DNA of 31,149 bases from positions 1-31,149 of the forward strand of contig JAJXVP010000016.1 of the NCBI GenBank assembly GCA_021782055.1, given 5' to 3'. The translations under genes and the position numbers were made by a program. This document shows, one piece after another, positions 1 through 7,022 of the stretch; within the stretch, counting starts at the first letter, position 1; every line of letters begins with the position of its first letter. Below the pieces are notes generated by a model. That model saw nothing but the letters and a program-made list of their open reading frames with translations. It made no database searches and was not told the origin of the DNA. This DNA comes from a bacterium (GTDB lineage Bacteria > Spirochaetota > Spirochaetia > JABEVK01).

Positions 1-2
1 CC

Positions 3-152
3 GGGGAGGCCCTGCAAATCTACCAACGAAGAAACGAGACCCTAAGAGCAGCCCGCGAAGCCAATCCCGGCCGATGGAAAACCGACCGAATCCGAACGTA
101 CCGCCAAGCAGCTGTTCATTCTTACTGTCGCCCATTCCCAGTAGCTTCCTGA
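3..152 (+). pseudogene. IS3-type transposase C-terminal fragment (window edge)
   Basis: An open frame enters from the left edge and stops at 150-152. Its peptide contains ALQIYQRRNETLRAAREANP, which has the spacing of the integrase C-terminal tail of IS3-family OrfB proteins (a Y..R...L..A...NP.R pattern). The usual proline-rich continuation is missing, so the tail looks altered or truncated. It sits beside group II intron debris, consistent with an insertion-rich patch. Only about 50 residues are visible and the assignment rests on pattern resemblance, so it is tentative. Confidence 0.35.
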
Positions 153-207
153 TCATTGAAAGACTGCGAAATCTATCTTGACATATTCCGACTGGCGTAC
201 CACTTAA

Positions 208-281
208 ATCGAGTAGGCCGGGGGAATTTCACCCCCAGCCTCTCACAGAACCGTACTTGATAGTCTCCCATTATACGGCTC
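208..281 (-). mobile_element. Group II intron 3' end (domains V and VI)
   Basis: On the minus strand a 34-nt element at 281-248 begins GAGCCGTAT and ends GTACGGTTC. This matches the length, pairing and AGC triad of a group II intron domain V. It is followed at 247-208 by a GC-rich hairpin (GGCTGGGGG/CCCCCGGCC with a GAAATT-type loop) and CTACTCGAT, the form of domain VI and the intron 3' terminus. No reverse transcriptase frame lies upstream. Within about 60 nt the sequence runs into the toxin gene, so this is a 3'-terminal fragment only. A 28/34-identical domain V occurs at 924-957. Confidence 0.75.
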
Positions 282-342
282 TTCATAACCGTAAGCAAGA
301 ACCGTGACAAAGATAATGTCTGCTTGAAGCAGGTTTTGGATT

Positions 343-603
343 TTATTCGTAATGAGTCCACATTCTTAGTATACGTACTGTATTTTCTTTTTCAAATACT
401 TCATATACTAGTCTGTGTTGGATATTTATTCTTCTGGAATAAGCGCCGGAAAGATCACCGATAAGCTTTTCATAGGGCGGATGATTCTGATAAGGGTCTA
501 TTCGTAAAATATCAATTAATTTTTTTGTTTTTTCTTTTAGTCCTGAATGTTCAATTTTTAAGGCATCTTTTAAAGCATGTTTGGTATAAACAATATTCCA
601 CAT
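343..603 (-). CDS. yoeB: YoeB/Txe-family toxin (ribosome-dependent mRNA endonuclease)
   Basis: This 86-residue protein has the full length of the YoeB/Txe branch of the RelE/ParE superfamily. Family members bind the ribosomal A site and cleave mRNA. Visible signatures are the central YSRRINIQHRLVYEV block (substrate-binding arginines and core strand) and the C-terminal MWTHYE, with the His-Tyr pair of the YoeB active site. The start ATG overlaps the antitoxin stop as TAATG, so translation is coupled. The gene ends about 60 nt before the group II intron domain V at 248-281. It appears intact. The function is assigned from family resemblance. Confidence 0.9.
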   Translation of the reverse strand: MWNIVYTKHALKDALKIEHSGLKEKTKKLIDILRIDPYQNHPPYEKLIGDLSGAYSRRINIQHRLVYEVFEKENTVRILRMWTHYE

Positions 604-845
604 TACCAGTTAAGTTCCTTTGAACTTTCTGATAATGGTTCTTGCATTCCTTCAATTATTGACTCTCTCATACCAGGAATTGATGTTAAATATAAGGTTT
701 CTTGTATTGAATTCCAATCTTCTTCAGAGAGCAAAACAGCGTTGTTTCTTTTTCCAGAGATAATTACAGGTTCATGTGACTCATTTGCTTGATCAATGAG
801 ACGATAAAGATTGGCTCTTGCATCACTTGCATTTAGAATTGTCAT
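603..845 (-). CDS. yefM: YefM/Phd-family antitoxin
   Basis: This 80-residue antitoxin is the first gene of the operon. The N-terminal half (MTILNASDARANLYRLIDQA...PVIISGKRNNAVLLSEEDW) is the Phd/YefM DNA-binding fold. The C-terminal tail (about residues 50-80) is acidic and would wrap the toxin. The start is supported by AAGGAG at 858-853 and a consensus promoter just upstream. In this family the antitoxin-toxin complex represses its own promoter. The duplicated TGCGTAC motif inside the promoter spacer is a plausible operator. The pair is flanked by two group II intron remnants, suggesting it arrived or persisted as mobile DNA. Confidence 0.9.
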   Translation of the reverse strand: MTILNASDARANLYRLIDQANESHEPVIISGKRNNAVLLSEEDWNSIQETLYLTSIPGMRESIIEGMQEPLSESSKELNW

Positions 846-852
846 TTAAAAG

Positions 853-892
853 CTCCTTATTGTATTGTACGCAATTACGTACGCAGTGTCAA
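853..892 (-). promoter_or_regulatory. Sigma-70 promoter and putative operator of yefM-yoeB
   Basis: On the minus strand a perfect -35 TTGACA (892-887) and -10 TACAAT (869-864) are separated by 17 bp and followed by the AAGGAG ribosome binding site (858-853). The spacer and -10 contain a directly repeated TGCGTAC, 12 bp apart and with GTAC cores, a plausible YefM-YoeB operator. The promoter begins about 12 bp after the truncated intron domain VI. Confidence 0.8.
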
Positions 893-904
893 GTTTTTTA
901 TTTT

Positions 905-1160
905 CCCCCCCCAGCCGCTCACAGAACCGTACGTGACAGTCTCCCGTCAAATGGCTCTTTATATCCCTTCCTTTGCAGTAGGTTTTAGCAAGGCCCGACA
1001 GGCTCATCCCGTTGACGGTTGGTCCTCTCAGGTCAGCCTGGTTATGTCGGTCCCTTCGCTCCATCCCCCTTACAGGAACTTCAACACTACTACGAACCTA
1101 TCCGTCACTGTGCTTCGCATTAGTAAACGCCGTCTTTATGCCGGAGGCCATCCATCCAGT
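905..1160 (-). mobile_element. Reverse-transcriptase-less group II intron remnant
   Basis: A second 34-nt domain V occupies 957-924 (GAGCCATTTG...GTACGGTTC). Domain VI is cut off after its 5' arm (923-905, ending in a G run). Upstream on the minus strand, to roughly 1160, the sequence includes GTTGAAGTTCCTGTAAG and ATGGAGCGAAGGGACCGA. These resemble the segment found just 5' of the intron-encoded protein in many bacterial group II introns; this is from memory and not checked by search. Only about 100 nt lie between it and domain V, so the reverse transcriptase appears deleted. The upstream boundary is not resolved. Confidence 0.6.
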
Positions 1161-1239
1161 AACCTGGTCTCCAGAGGAACTGAATTCTTGCCCAAGATTG
1201 AAGGCAGCTTTTGACGAAATCGTTCACCACCAAAGACTC

Positions 1240-1368
1240 TTTATCCCAACGAAGTTTGCCCTCAATTACCTCGCGTATCGAGCCGACGGCAATTTCAGCA
1301 AGTTCAGGTACAACGCGACCAGATTCTGGTTGAGACAGGGTGACACGAACTTTATCATGAATTCGCTT
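1240..1368 (-). pseudogene. ParE/RelE-like toxin remnant
   Basis: The minus-strand frame reading from a TGA near 1368 contains HDKVRVTLSQPESGRVVPEL, followed about ten residues later by IREVIEGKLR. This is the core of ParE/RelE toxins (SQPESGRVVPE...IREVI.GNYR). The usual start and N-terminal helices are not in this frame. A preceding frame ends DAKKLLKF at the same place, suggesting a frameshift. Downstream the frame runs on into intron-derived sequence until a TAA at 1120-1122. No antitoxin is visible beside it. I read it as a dead toxin gene. Confidence 0.45.
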
Positions 1369-1654
1369 AAAACTTCAGAAGCTTTTTGGCGTCCGTTCTG
1401 TTGGTGCTTCCCAGGGTCCTAGTACACCGCGGGGTGATCCCGTGGAAGATGAAGCACACCGCAAGACTACTCAAGCGCCTGAGGCTGTTGGTCGGTCCAA
1501 ACGGTGGCCATTGTCGGGGTGGATCATCTGCTGTAACCCGTATTCTCGGAAAACCTTCTCGAATATAGGTTGTCACGAAATTGGCTTCCCCTACGGTAAG
1601 TCTAACAACATTTCTAAAAAAGTCGAAACCACCCTTTCCGCTTTGTTTATTTTG
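1369..1654. other. Unassigned stretch between toxin remnant and partition operon
   Basis: No convincing gene is visible here. Short overlapping frames on both strands have compositions unlike proteins. The segment is bounded by mobile debris on the left and the TGANNTCA operator array on the right, and is probably degraded insertion DNA. Confidence 0.4.
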
Positions 1655-1678
1655 TGATATCATGACGTCATGAAATCA
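1655..1678 (+). promoter_or_regulatory. Three tandem TGANNTCA boxes (putative RHH operator or centromere)
   Basis: Three contiguous 8-bp units read TGATATCA, TGACGTCA and TGAAATCA. The first two are perfect palindromes and the third is near-palindromic. They end 11 bp before the GTG start of the ribbon-helix-helix gene at 1690. Tandem short repeats upstream of an RHH gene are the known arrangement for omega/ParG/CopG-type repressors, which also act as centromere-binding proteins. That this array is bound by the product of 1690-1908 is inference. Confidence 0.65.
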
Positions 1679-1689
1679 AGAGGTAAACT

Positions 1690-1908
1690 GTGGCGAAGAA
1701 AGACAGCTCACACGAAAAAAAGGGTGATGACAAAAAGGGAAGGAAAAACACGTCCCTTAGGCTTGAAAACAGGATGTTGAAAGCACTAAAAATCCTTGCG
1801 ATTCAAGACGGGACGAGTGTCCAACAGATCATAGAAACTTTGATCTCTGGCTATCTGACTTCAAGAGGTGTGAAATACTCTGAACCGATCGATAAGGAAC
1901 AGGAGTAA
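1690..1908 (+). CDS. Ribbon-helix-helix DNA-binding protein
   Basis: This 72-residue protein has a charged, lysine-rich N-terminal arm (residues 1-20). A ribbon-helix-helix pattern follows: the strand KNTSLRLEN, a first helix RMLKALKILAIQDG, then TSVQQIIETLISGYLTSRG. The fold suggests a dimeric repressor or, next to a ParA gene, a ParG/omega-type centromere-binding adaptor. The start is GTG, preceded by AGAGGT at 1679-1684. In-register ATGs upstream are absent and those in other frames stop or shift. It is separated from the following gene by about 130 bp containing a weak terminator. The family assignment is moderate and the partition role is inferred. Confidence 0.7.
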   Translation: MAKKDSSHEKKGDDKKGRKNTSLRLENRMLKALKILAIQDGTSVQQIIETLISGYLTSRGVKYSEPIDKEQE

Positions 1909-1914
1909 ACCTTT

Positions 1915-1933
1915 AGCGAAGGAACGCTTTTTT
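1915..1933 (+). terminator. Weak terminator-like hairpin after RHH gene
   Basis: AGCG-AAGGAA-CGCT is followed by six T residues (1928-1933). The stem is only 4 bp, so it could act as a weak terminator or attenuator that lowers expression of the downstream coiled-coil and ParA genes relative to the RHH protein. Confidence 0.3.
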
Positions 1934-2037
1934 CTCCTTAATCGGTTTCCGGATAAATCGATCCGATTGAAAGCTTTGCCCTGTTAAGAAAGTGACGCGT
2001 GGTCGTCATATGAGATCTATTTTTTAAGGAGGAAAGT

Positions 2038-2409
2038 ATGTCCAAGACATCGAAACTCATCGAAGCTGCTGCCCGATGGAGGAGCAAACATGCTGACGAA
2101 GGGTTGAACCTTAAGGGGCTGGAAGAAGCCTTTGCGAAATACCAAGAAGCGAGAGGCCGTCGCGACGATCTAAAGTCTCAACTCAAAGTCGTAAAACAAC
2201 AAAACCGCCAGCTTTCTCAGGAAGTTGTGACAGTTTTCAAAACCGTGAAATCTGGTCGCAAATTGGCTGTCGAGGCTCACGAAGAAGCCTTACGACTAGA
2301 AGCCAAGAAACCCAAAGAAGAGGCAAAAGCCATAGCACAACCGGTCGTTGCTGTTGAAGCAACTAAGCCAGTCAAAAGAACCAAAACGAGAGAGACAGTC
2401 GAAAAATGA
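2038..2409 (+). CDS. Lysine/alanine-rich coiled-coil protein in the parA operon
   Basis: I do not recognise this 123-residue protein. Residues about 25-95 are strongly helical with heptad-like spacing (LKGLEEAFAKYQEARGRRDD, LKSQLKVVKQQNRQLSQEV), indicating a coiled coil. Residues about 95-123 form a low-complexity Lys/Pro/Val/Ala tail with basic patches (KPVKRTKTRETVEK). There is no signal peptide or membrane segment, so it should be cytoplasmic. A strong AAGGAGGAAAG ribosome binding site precedes the ATG. Its stop overlaps the parA start as ATGA, implying coupled translation and a stoichiometric partnership. It could be a ParA-activating or DNA-bridging partner or a scaffold; that is inference from position. 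Confidence 0.7.
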   Translation: MSKTSKLIEAAARWRSKHADEGLNLKGLEEAFAKYQEARGRRDDLKSQLKVVKQQNRQLSQEVVTVFKTVKSGRKLAVEAHEEALRLEAKKPKEEAKAIAQPVVAVEATKPVKRTKTRETVEK

Positions 2410-3146
2410 GTGTCGTGGCTGTCTACAACAGTAAGGGTGGAGCCGGAAAAACTACATCGACGGTCAATTTGGCCTGCCTCAGTGCCTTAAGTGGAGTTCG
2501 AACCTTACTGTGGGATCTCGACCCCCAGGGAGCTGCGTCGTTCTTTTTGCAGCAGGACAAAGGGCTTGAACATTCTGCGCGGAAATTGGTGACGGGCAAA
2601 CAGAATTGGAACGACGAGATTCTTGCCTCCGAGATCCCCGGGTTATCCCTCATTCCTGGAGACAGCCGTCTGAGAAACTGGGACATCCTCTTAGAGGAAC
2701 ATAGCCATGCCAAACGGACGCTTGCCGATTGGTTGAAGCCCCTCCGTGAGGAATTTCCTGTAATCTTTCTCGATTGTCCACCAGGAATGACCCTCCTTTC
2801 CGAAAACCTTTTCCGTGCCGCTGACCTTATTTTGGTTCCGACACCGCCTTCTGTATTGAGCTTTCGTACCTTGGAAAAGATTAAGGAGTTCTTGGCTTCC
2901 TCAGACAAGGAGGCACCCATTTTATTGCCTTTTTTCTCAATGGTCGACCGCCGAAAAAAGTCACACCGGGACTTGATGACAAGTTTACCAAAAGGATTCC
3001 TCCAAAGTTCAATTCCTCTTCTTGCGGAAATTGAGCGTATGGGCGAAGCCCCTCTCCCCTCCGTTTTGATCAAAGGGGGCCGTTCTGCTGAGCTTTATGG
3101 CACACTTTGGGCCGAGATTGTGACTTTTCATCTTAGCAAGCTATGA
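2406..3146 (+). CDS. parA: ParA/Soj-family partition ATPase
   Basis: This 246-residue ATPase carries the deviant Walker A motif at residues 9-17 (SKGGAGKTT, with the signature lysine at 10 and the P-loop lysine at 15). It also has WDLDPQGAAS (A' region, near residue 40) and VIFLDCPPG (Walker B). Family members bind DNA non-specifically as ATP dimers and move or position cargo such as plasmids, chromosome origins or protein clusters. It lacks an N-terminal HTH, so it is the short Soj/ParF-like class that relies on a separate centromere protein; the RHH gene at 1690 fits that role. No parB homologue is adjacent. The gene overlaps the convergent histidine kinase by 6 bp. It is probably a plasmid- or ICE-derived or cargo-specific system. 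Confidence 0.9.
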   Translation: MSVVAVYNSKGGAGKTTSTVNLACLSALSGVRTLLWDLDPQGAASFFLQQDKGLEHSARKLVTGKQNWNDEILASEIPGLSLIPGDSRLRNWDILLEEHSHAKRTLADWLKPLREEFPVIFLDCPPGMTLLSENLFRAADLILVPTPPSVLSFRTLEKIKEFLASSDKEAPILLPFFSMVDRRKKSHRDLMTSLPKGFLQSSIPLLAEIERMGEAPLPSVLIKGGRSAELYGTLWAEIVTFHLSKL

Positions 3147-4673
3147 ACTTTTTTCATCGTTTTCGACAGCCAAAAAGTCACGAGCTGGAACGTTAATGAC
3201 GAAAAAAGCCCCGTGAGGTTCTAAGTTTCCTGCGCTAAGGGTTCCGCCCCAGGTGTGGACGACAATGTTTTGGATGATATAGAGGCCGAGTCCTGAGCCG
3301 TCATGGTCTCGGGCAGTCGTGAAAAAAGGTTCAAACAGCTGATTGAGGGCCGATGGTGGAAAACCTTCGCCATCGTCCTGATAACGAAAAACGAACAGCT
3401 CGGCTTCGACGTCAAACTGAACTTTGACCTTGCCGTTTTTTTGTGCTTTCCAGCCGTGAACTAGGGTGTTCTGCACAAGGTTTGTCACGATTTGAGCCCA
3501 ATGACCAGGATTGCAACGGATTTTCAAAAACTCAGGGCCCTCAATTTTCCAATGCGCATCGAACTTTTTTGTCATGGGGTGCAACGACCCTATGACGTCC
3601 TCGATGTACGACTTGAACACAAAAGTTCGTACTTGGTCAGCGGATTGATCAACTGCGACTTTCTTGAAATCCCTAATAAAATTGGCGGCCCGTTCAAGGT
3701 TAGACTGTAGAATTTCCAAACCAGTCAAATATTTCTCAGACCATTCCTTAAAACGTTTGTGACTGAGTTTACCGTGTTCAAGGTCGTGTTGCAGCTTATC
3801 GTACGCTGCCCGAAAATAACTTGCGGCTGTTACGGCGTTTCCCAAGGGAGTGTTAACCTCATGGGCTACCCCAGCAACCAAGCGCCCTAAACTCGCAAGC
3901 CTTTGCGATGACTCTAAGGACCGGCGAACAACATTGAGTTCATTCAGGGCCTTTCTCAACTCTTCGTTTTTTTCTTCCAGATGGAGGGTTCTGGTTTGAA
4001 CCAACGCCTCAACGGCACGGTAATCTGCGGCCCATGTTGCCGCAAGCGATTGAATGGCTAGAGTTAGGCTACCGATTTCATTTGAAGGTAACTCAAGTGT
4101 CTCTAAGCCTTTGAAGTGACCGTCAATGCCAGAGGCTGCTCCCGAAAGGCGAACCAACGGTGCAATAACGTTTCGTCGTAATCCCACAACGAGGAGTAAC
4201 CAAGTTCCTCCAAAGATGAGACAAATCATGAATCCAACGATACCTACCAAACTTAGGGCCTGCGCCGATAGATTTTCGAAGGAAAAATGCACCTCTAGCG
4301 TACCTACGATTTTCGGAATTCGAAGGGGTAGCGTTATGACACGATCGGTGATCCAATCTGTGGGTTTGTCATGCCAGCTCAGTTCATACAAGATCGTGCC
4401 GTTCGGCATACGGACAATCAACCGCGTCAACTTGACGGGAGAATTCGAGGACAAAGCGCGAGCTATTTCGCGGTCAGCTACTTCCTTTTGCGGGTTTTCG
4501 AGATATCCCAGAGCAACTTGTTCCAGGTAATCGGTCCGAGATTGAGCCATTTTCGTCCCAAAATCGAGAAAGTATCTGAAAACTATGGCATAAGTCAGAA
4601 CAACCACGCCCGAGGCAGCCAAACCCAGGATCAGAGCTAAATAGACCGAAAGTTGAGCCTGGAGTCCCTTCAT
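3141..4673 (-). CDS. Membrane sensor histidine kinase
   Basis: This is a 510-residue protein, counted from the ATG whose ATGA overlaps the upstream regulator stop; a GTG at 4688 would add five residues. Two membrane segments (about residues 6-30 and 138-165) bracket a periplasmic sensor of about 105 residues that matches no domain I recognise. A HAMP-like linker and coiled coil follow. The dimerisation helix has the phosphoacceptor His in LVAGVAHEVNTPLGNAV (near residue 271), and the ATP-binding domain carries NLVQNTLVHG (N box), DDGEGFPP (G1) and GSGLGLYIIQNIV (G2). It probably phosphorylates the REC-HD-GYP protein encoded immediately upstream. The signal is unknown. Confidence 0.9.
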   Translation of the reverse strand: MKGLQAQLSVYLALILGLAASGVVVLTYAIVFRYFLDFGTKMAQSRTDYLEQVALGYLENPQKEVADREIARALSSNSPVKLTRLIVRMPNGTILYELSWHDKPTDWITDRVITLPLRIPKIVGTLEVHFSFENLSAQALSLVGIVGFMICLIFGGTWLLLVVGLRRNVIAPLVRLSGAASGIDGHFKGLETLELPSNEIGSLTLAIQSLAATWAADYRAVEALVQTRTLHLEEKNEELRKALNELNVVRRSLESSQRLASLGRLVAGVAHEVNTPLGNAVTAASYFRAAYDKLQHDLEHGKLSHKRFKEWSEKYLTGLEILQSNLERAANFIRDFKKVAVDQSADQVRTFVFKSYIEDVIGSLHPMTKKFDAHWKIEGPEFLKIRCNPGHWAQIVTNLVQNTLVHGWKAQKNGKVKVQFDVEAELFVFRYQDDGEGFPPSALNQLFEPFFTTARDHDGSGLGLYIIQNIVVHTWGGTLSAGNLEPHGAFFVINVPARDFLAVENDEKSS

Positions 4674-6208
4674 GGAATCAAGCCCCACTCCTGAACAAGA
4701 CGTTTTAGAGACTCACGGTTATCCATCATGATCTCAACGATTTTGGGGTCGAACTTGTGGCCCTTTTCGTCTTCAAAATACGTCAGAATATCTTCGAAAG
4801 CCCAAGCTTCCTTGTACGATCGGGGATAAAAAAGTGCATCAAAGACATCGGCCGCCGCCGTTATCCGACCCGAAAGCGGTATAGACTCACCCGACAGGCC
4901 GTCAGGGTAACCGCTTCCATCCCAGTGTTCGTGGTGCGAACGGGCAATCTCGGCCGCAACGGCCAAGACTCCTTTGCGATTTTTTAATAGCTCCCAGCCC
5001 GAAATCGTATGATGAGCCATAATCGCTCGTTCCTCTTCACTCAGGGGACCAGACTTTCCCAAAATGGAATCGGGTACCGCAACTTTTCCGACGTCATGCA
5101 AAGCTGAAGCCAAACGCAGAGTTTCTACCCTTACGGGTAAAAATCCTAATTGGCTAGAGATCCACGCGACAAGCTCGGCCACTCGTCGGACATGTTGGCC
5201 AGTTTCTAGCGACCTTTGTTCAACTAGTCCGCCAAGGGCGTACATAATTTCTTTCTGAGCGTTTTCAATTTCCAAAGTTAGGGCCAAGTTGTGGTTGGCC
5301 AAAGCGGCGTTAGAGAGAAACACCTGAAGCATTTGCCGATCTAACTCCCCAAAGGGTGAGTTTCCCTCGACCACCACGAGATTCTGTCTGCCTTCGGGGG
5401 TTGTAAAAAACTCTACGAAAAACTGGGACTCGAACAAGCCTTTTCGGAGTTCAAGGGCCTTACGAATGACTCGGTCGAGCTCATCCGATATCTTGGCGTC
5501 CCACAGACTTCCTTTAAGGGAATGAAAGCGACCCGTTGCCGCCAACACCTGAAGCCCTGCCCCCTCAGGCTTAAGGGCGATAGCGTCCGTGTGCAAATAC
5601 ATTGAATGTTCATCCAGACGGAGCAAGGAAGTAAGCTGTAAAAGCAGGCCTTCATAAAAGGCGTCCCAGGAGCGATTGCTGAACAAATAGGCACTGGCCG
5701 CCACGATCTTGCGAAAGCCTTCACGGCTGCGTTCGAGGGCGAGTAATTCCTGGTAACTCCGTAACGCTACGGTCACGGCAGTAAACAATTTGAGCTGTGT
5801 GAGCTCAGTTTTTGCTTTGTAGTCGTTGATGCGGTACCGGGCGATTACTTCGCTTTCGGGAGCAATCCCCGGCTGTCCCGTACGCAAGATGATACGTATT
5901 AGCTGATTACCATTATCTTCCCGTATCCACTGTACGAGGTCTAGACCAGCCGTGTCGGTTTCCATCACAACATCTAACAGGATGAGGGCGAAGTCATTTT
6001 TTGACTCGAGCTCGCTCTGGGCCTCATGAGCGGAATAAGCACTATGCAGTTCCAACTTTCTTCCGTCAACTTCAAAGTCTGACAAAATAAGCTTGGTAAT
6101 AGCATGGACTTGATCGTCATCATCGACGATCAAGACTTTCCAACTTGGAAGGCTCGTTTTGAGACGCGTTTCAACGGTTTCGTTGGTCAGGACGTAAAGC
6201 TCAGACAT
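4670..6208 (-). CDS. Response regulator with DUF3369 and HD-GYP domains
   Basis: This 512-residue protein has three parts. Residues about 23-145 are a receiver domain with an acidic pocket at VDDDD (29-32) and probable phospho-Asp79 in ILLDVVMETD. Residues about 165-310 match the DUF3369 type of middle domain. Residues about 320-500 form an HD-GYP phosphodiesterase with HDVGK (HD at 371-372), further metal-ligand histidines in AHHT and SHHEHWDGSGYPDG, and GYP at 433-435. HD-GYP enzymes of this kind hydrolyse cyclic di-GMP, and all expected ligands are present, so it should be active. It is the first gene of the pair with the histidine kinase. The output would be c-di-GMP lowering in response to the kinase's signal. 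Confidence 0.92.
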   Translation of the reverse strand: MSELYVLTNETVETRLKTSLPSWKVLIVDDDDQVHAITKLILSDFEVDGRKLELHSAYSAHEAQSELESKNDFALILLDVVMETDTAGLDLVQWIREDNGNQLIRIILRTGQPGIAPESEVIARYRINDYKAKTELTQLKLFTAVTVALRSYQELLALERSREGFRKIVAASAYLFSNRSWDAFYEGLLLQLTSLLRLDEHSMYLHTDAIALKPEGAGLQVLAATGRFHSLKGSLWDAKISDELDRVIRKALELRKGLFESQFFVEFFTTPEGRQNLVVVEGNSPFGELDRQMLQVFLSNAALANHNLALTLEIENAQKEIMYALGGLVEQRSLETGQHVRRVAELVAWISSQLGFLPVRVETLRLASALHDVGKVAVPDSILGKSGPLSEEERAIMAHHTISGWELLKNRKGVLAVAAEIARSHHEHWDGSGYPDGLSGESIPLSGRITAAADVFDALFYPRSYKEAWAFEDILTYFEDEKGHKFDPKIVEIMMDNRESLKRLVQEWGLIP

Positions 6209-6274
6209 TTGCTTAAAGTATTTGTCACCCCGTATTGGATCTAAGTTAGTTTTGTATGAGAAAATGATATTTCT

Positions 6275-6294
6275 GAATCGCCCCGGGTCGATTC
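6275..6294 (-). terminator. Hairpin between metallo-beta-lactamase-fold gene and regulator
   Basis: GAATCG and CGATTC form a 6-bp stem around a CG-rich 8-nt loop, 9 bp after the stop of the gene at 6303. There is no clean T tract, so termination activity is uncertain. Confidence 0.3.
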
Positions 6295-6302
6295 AACCAA
6301 GT

Positions 6303-6971
6303 TTAAGAATTGACATCTCGAAGCTCTTGGACTGACTCGCCGCCATGTGCCAGGAACTTTTTTGCCCCCGAAGAGCTGAAAGGGATCAGACCGTAGTGGA
6401 TAGGAACGGTAATCCGTGCGTCGATAGCCGTCTTCGCGGCCAGCGCGTCCTTCCAGTTCATGGTCGCCAAACCGCCGACAGGGATCAAGGCAATGTCGGG
6501 CTTCAAGCCGGTCATTTCGGGTACCAAGTCGGTGTCGCCAGCGTGGTAGACGCTGATACCGTTGGGCATTTGTAGAATATAGCCAACGTAATTAAGACGG
6601 CGGGCGTGCATCGGCTTCCTGACGTTGTAAGCAGGAACGGCGGTGACCGTAAGTGTTCCGACTTGCTTTGTTTCGCCGGGTCTGATCCCTACTGTCGAAA
6701 TTCCACGATCGGTTTTGTTTTCGCGCATCGACTCCGGTACCACGACATGGGTGTCCGGTCCCTTCAGGGTTCGAATCAGTGCCGGGTTGAAGTGGTCGCC
6801 GTGAACGTGCGTGACGAAGAAGTAGTCAGCGCGAGGAAGACCGACGGCTTTCTTAAAGGCGTCGATGTAGACGACGATGCCGTCTTCGATGCGAATTGCA
6901 GACTGACCGAGACGGACCATGTGAGCGTCGATCCAGCTCGACAACTCCCGTGGATTGAATTTATTTTCCAT
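6303..6971 (-). CDS. Metallo-beta-lactamase-fold hydrolase (UlaG/UPF0173-like)
   Basis: This 222-residue enzyme has the metal-binding THVHGDH motif at residues 54-60. It also has the downstream ligands expected for the fold: HAGDTD, and the final histidine in VPIHYG. The short, single-domain layout with a YHAGDTD motif resembles UlaG/YtnP-type L-ascorbate-6-P lactonase and related UPF0173 hydrolases, not true beta-lactamases. The substrate is not predictable. A strong AAAGGAG ribosome binding site precedes the ATG. It is the last gene of an operon with MarR and the MFS exporter, so it may detoxify or modify the compound sensed or exported by those proteins. Confidence 0.85.
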   Translation of the reverse strand: MENKFNPRELSSWIDAHMVRLGQSAIRIEDGIVVYIDAFKKAVGLPRADYFFVTHVHGDHFNPALIRTLKGPDTHVVVPESMRENKTDRGISTVGIRPGETKQVGTLTVTAVPAYNVRKPMHARRLNYVGYILQMPNGISVYHAGDTDLVPEMTGLKPDIALIPVGGLATMNWKDALAAKTAIDARITVPIHYGLIPFSSSGAKKFLAHGGESVQELRDVNS

Positions 6972-6986
6972 CTTTGCTCCTTTTTT

Positions 6987-7022
6987 TTACGATGAAATGG
7001 CGTTCTTTACGAAGAAATGGCG
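6987..7022. repeat. 17-bp tandem duplication at the MFS gene 3' end
   Basis: TTTACGATGAAATGGCG (6987-7003) and TTTACGAAGAAATGGCG (7006-7022) differ at one base. The second copy encodes the last residues and stop of the MFS protein. The first is a duplicate lying between that stop and the ribosome binding site of the next gene. Confidence 0.8.

Noticed and set aside
208..957. Repeats flanking the TA operon as integron attC sites
   Set aside because: Both repeats fit 34-nt group II domain V exactly, with AGC triad and following domain VI; attC core sites (RYYYAAC/GTTRRRY) were not seen.
2423..3073. 216-codon minus-strand frame opposite parA
   Set aside because: It is a shadow of parA; its composition is arginine/serine-rich with no recognisable motif, while parA has full Walker motifs.
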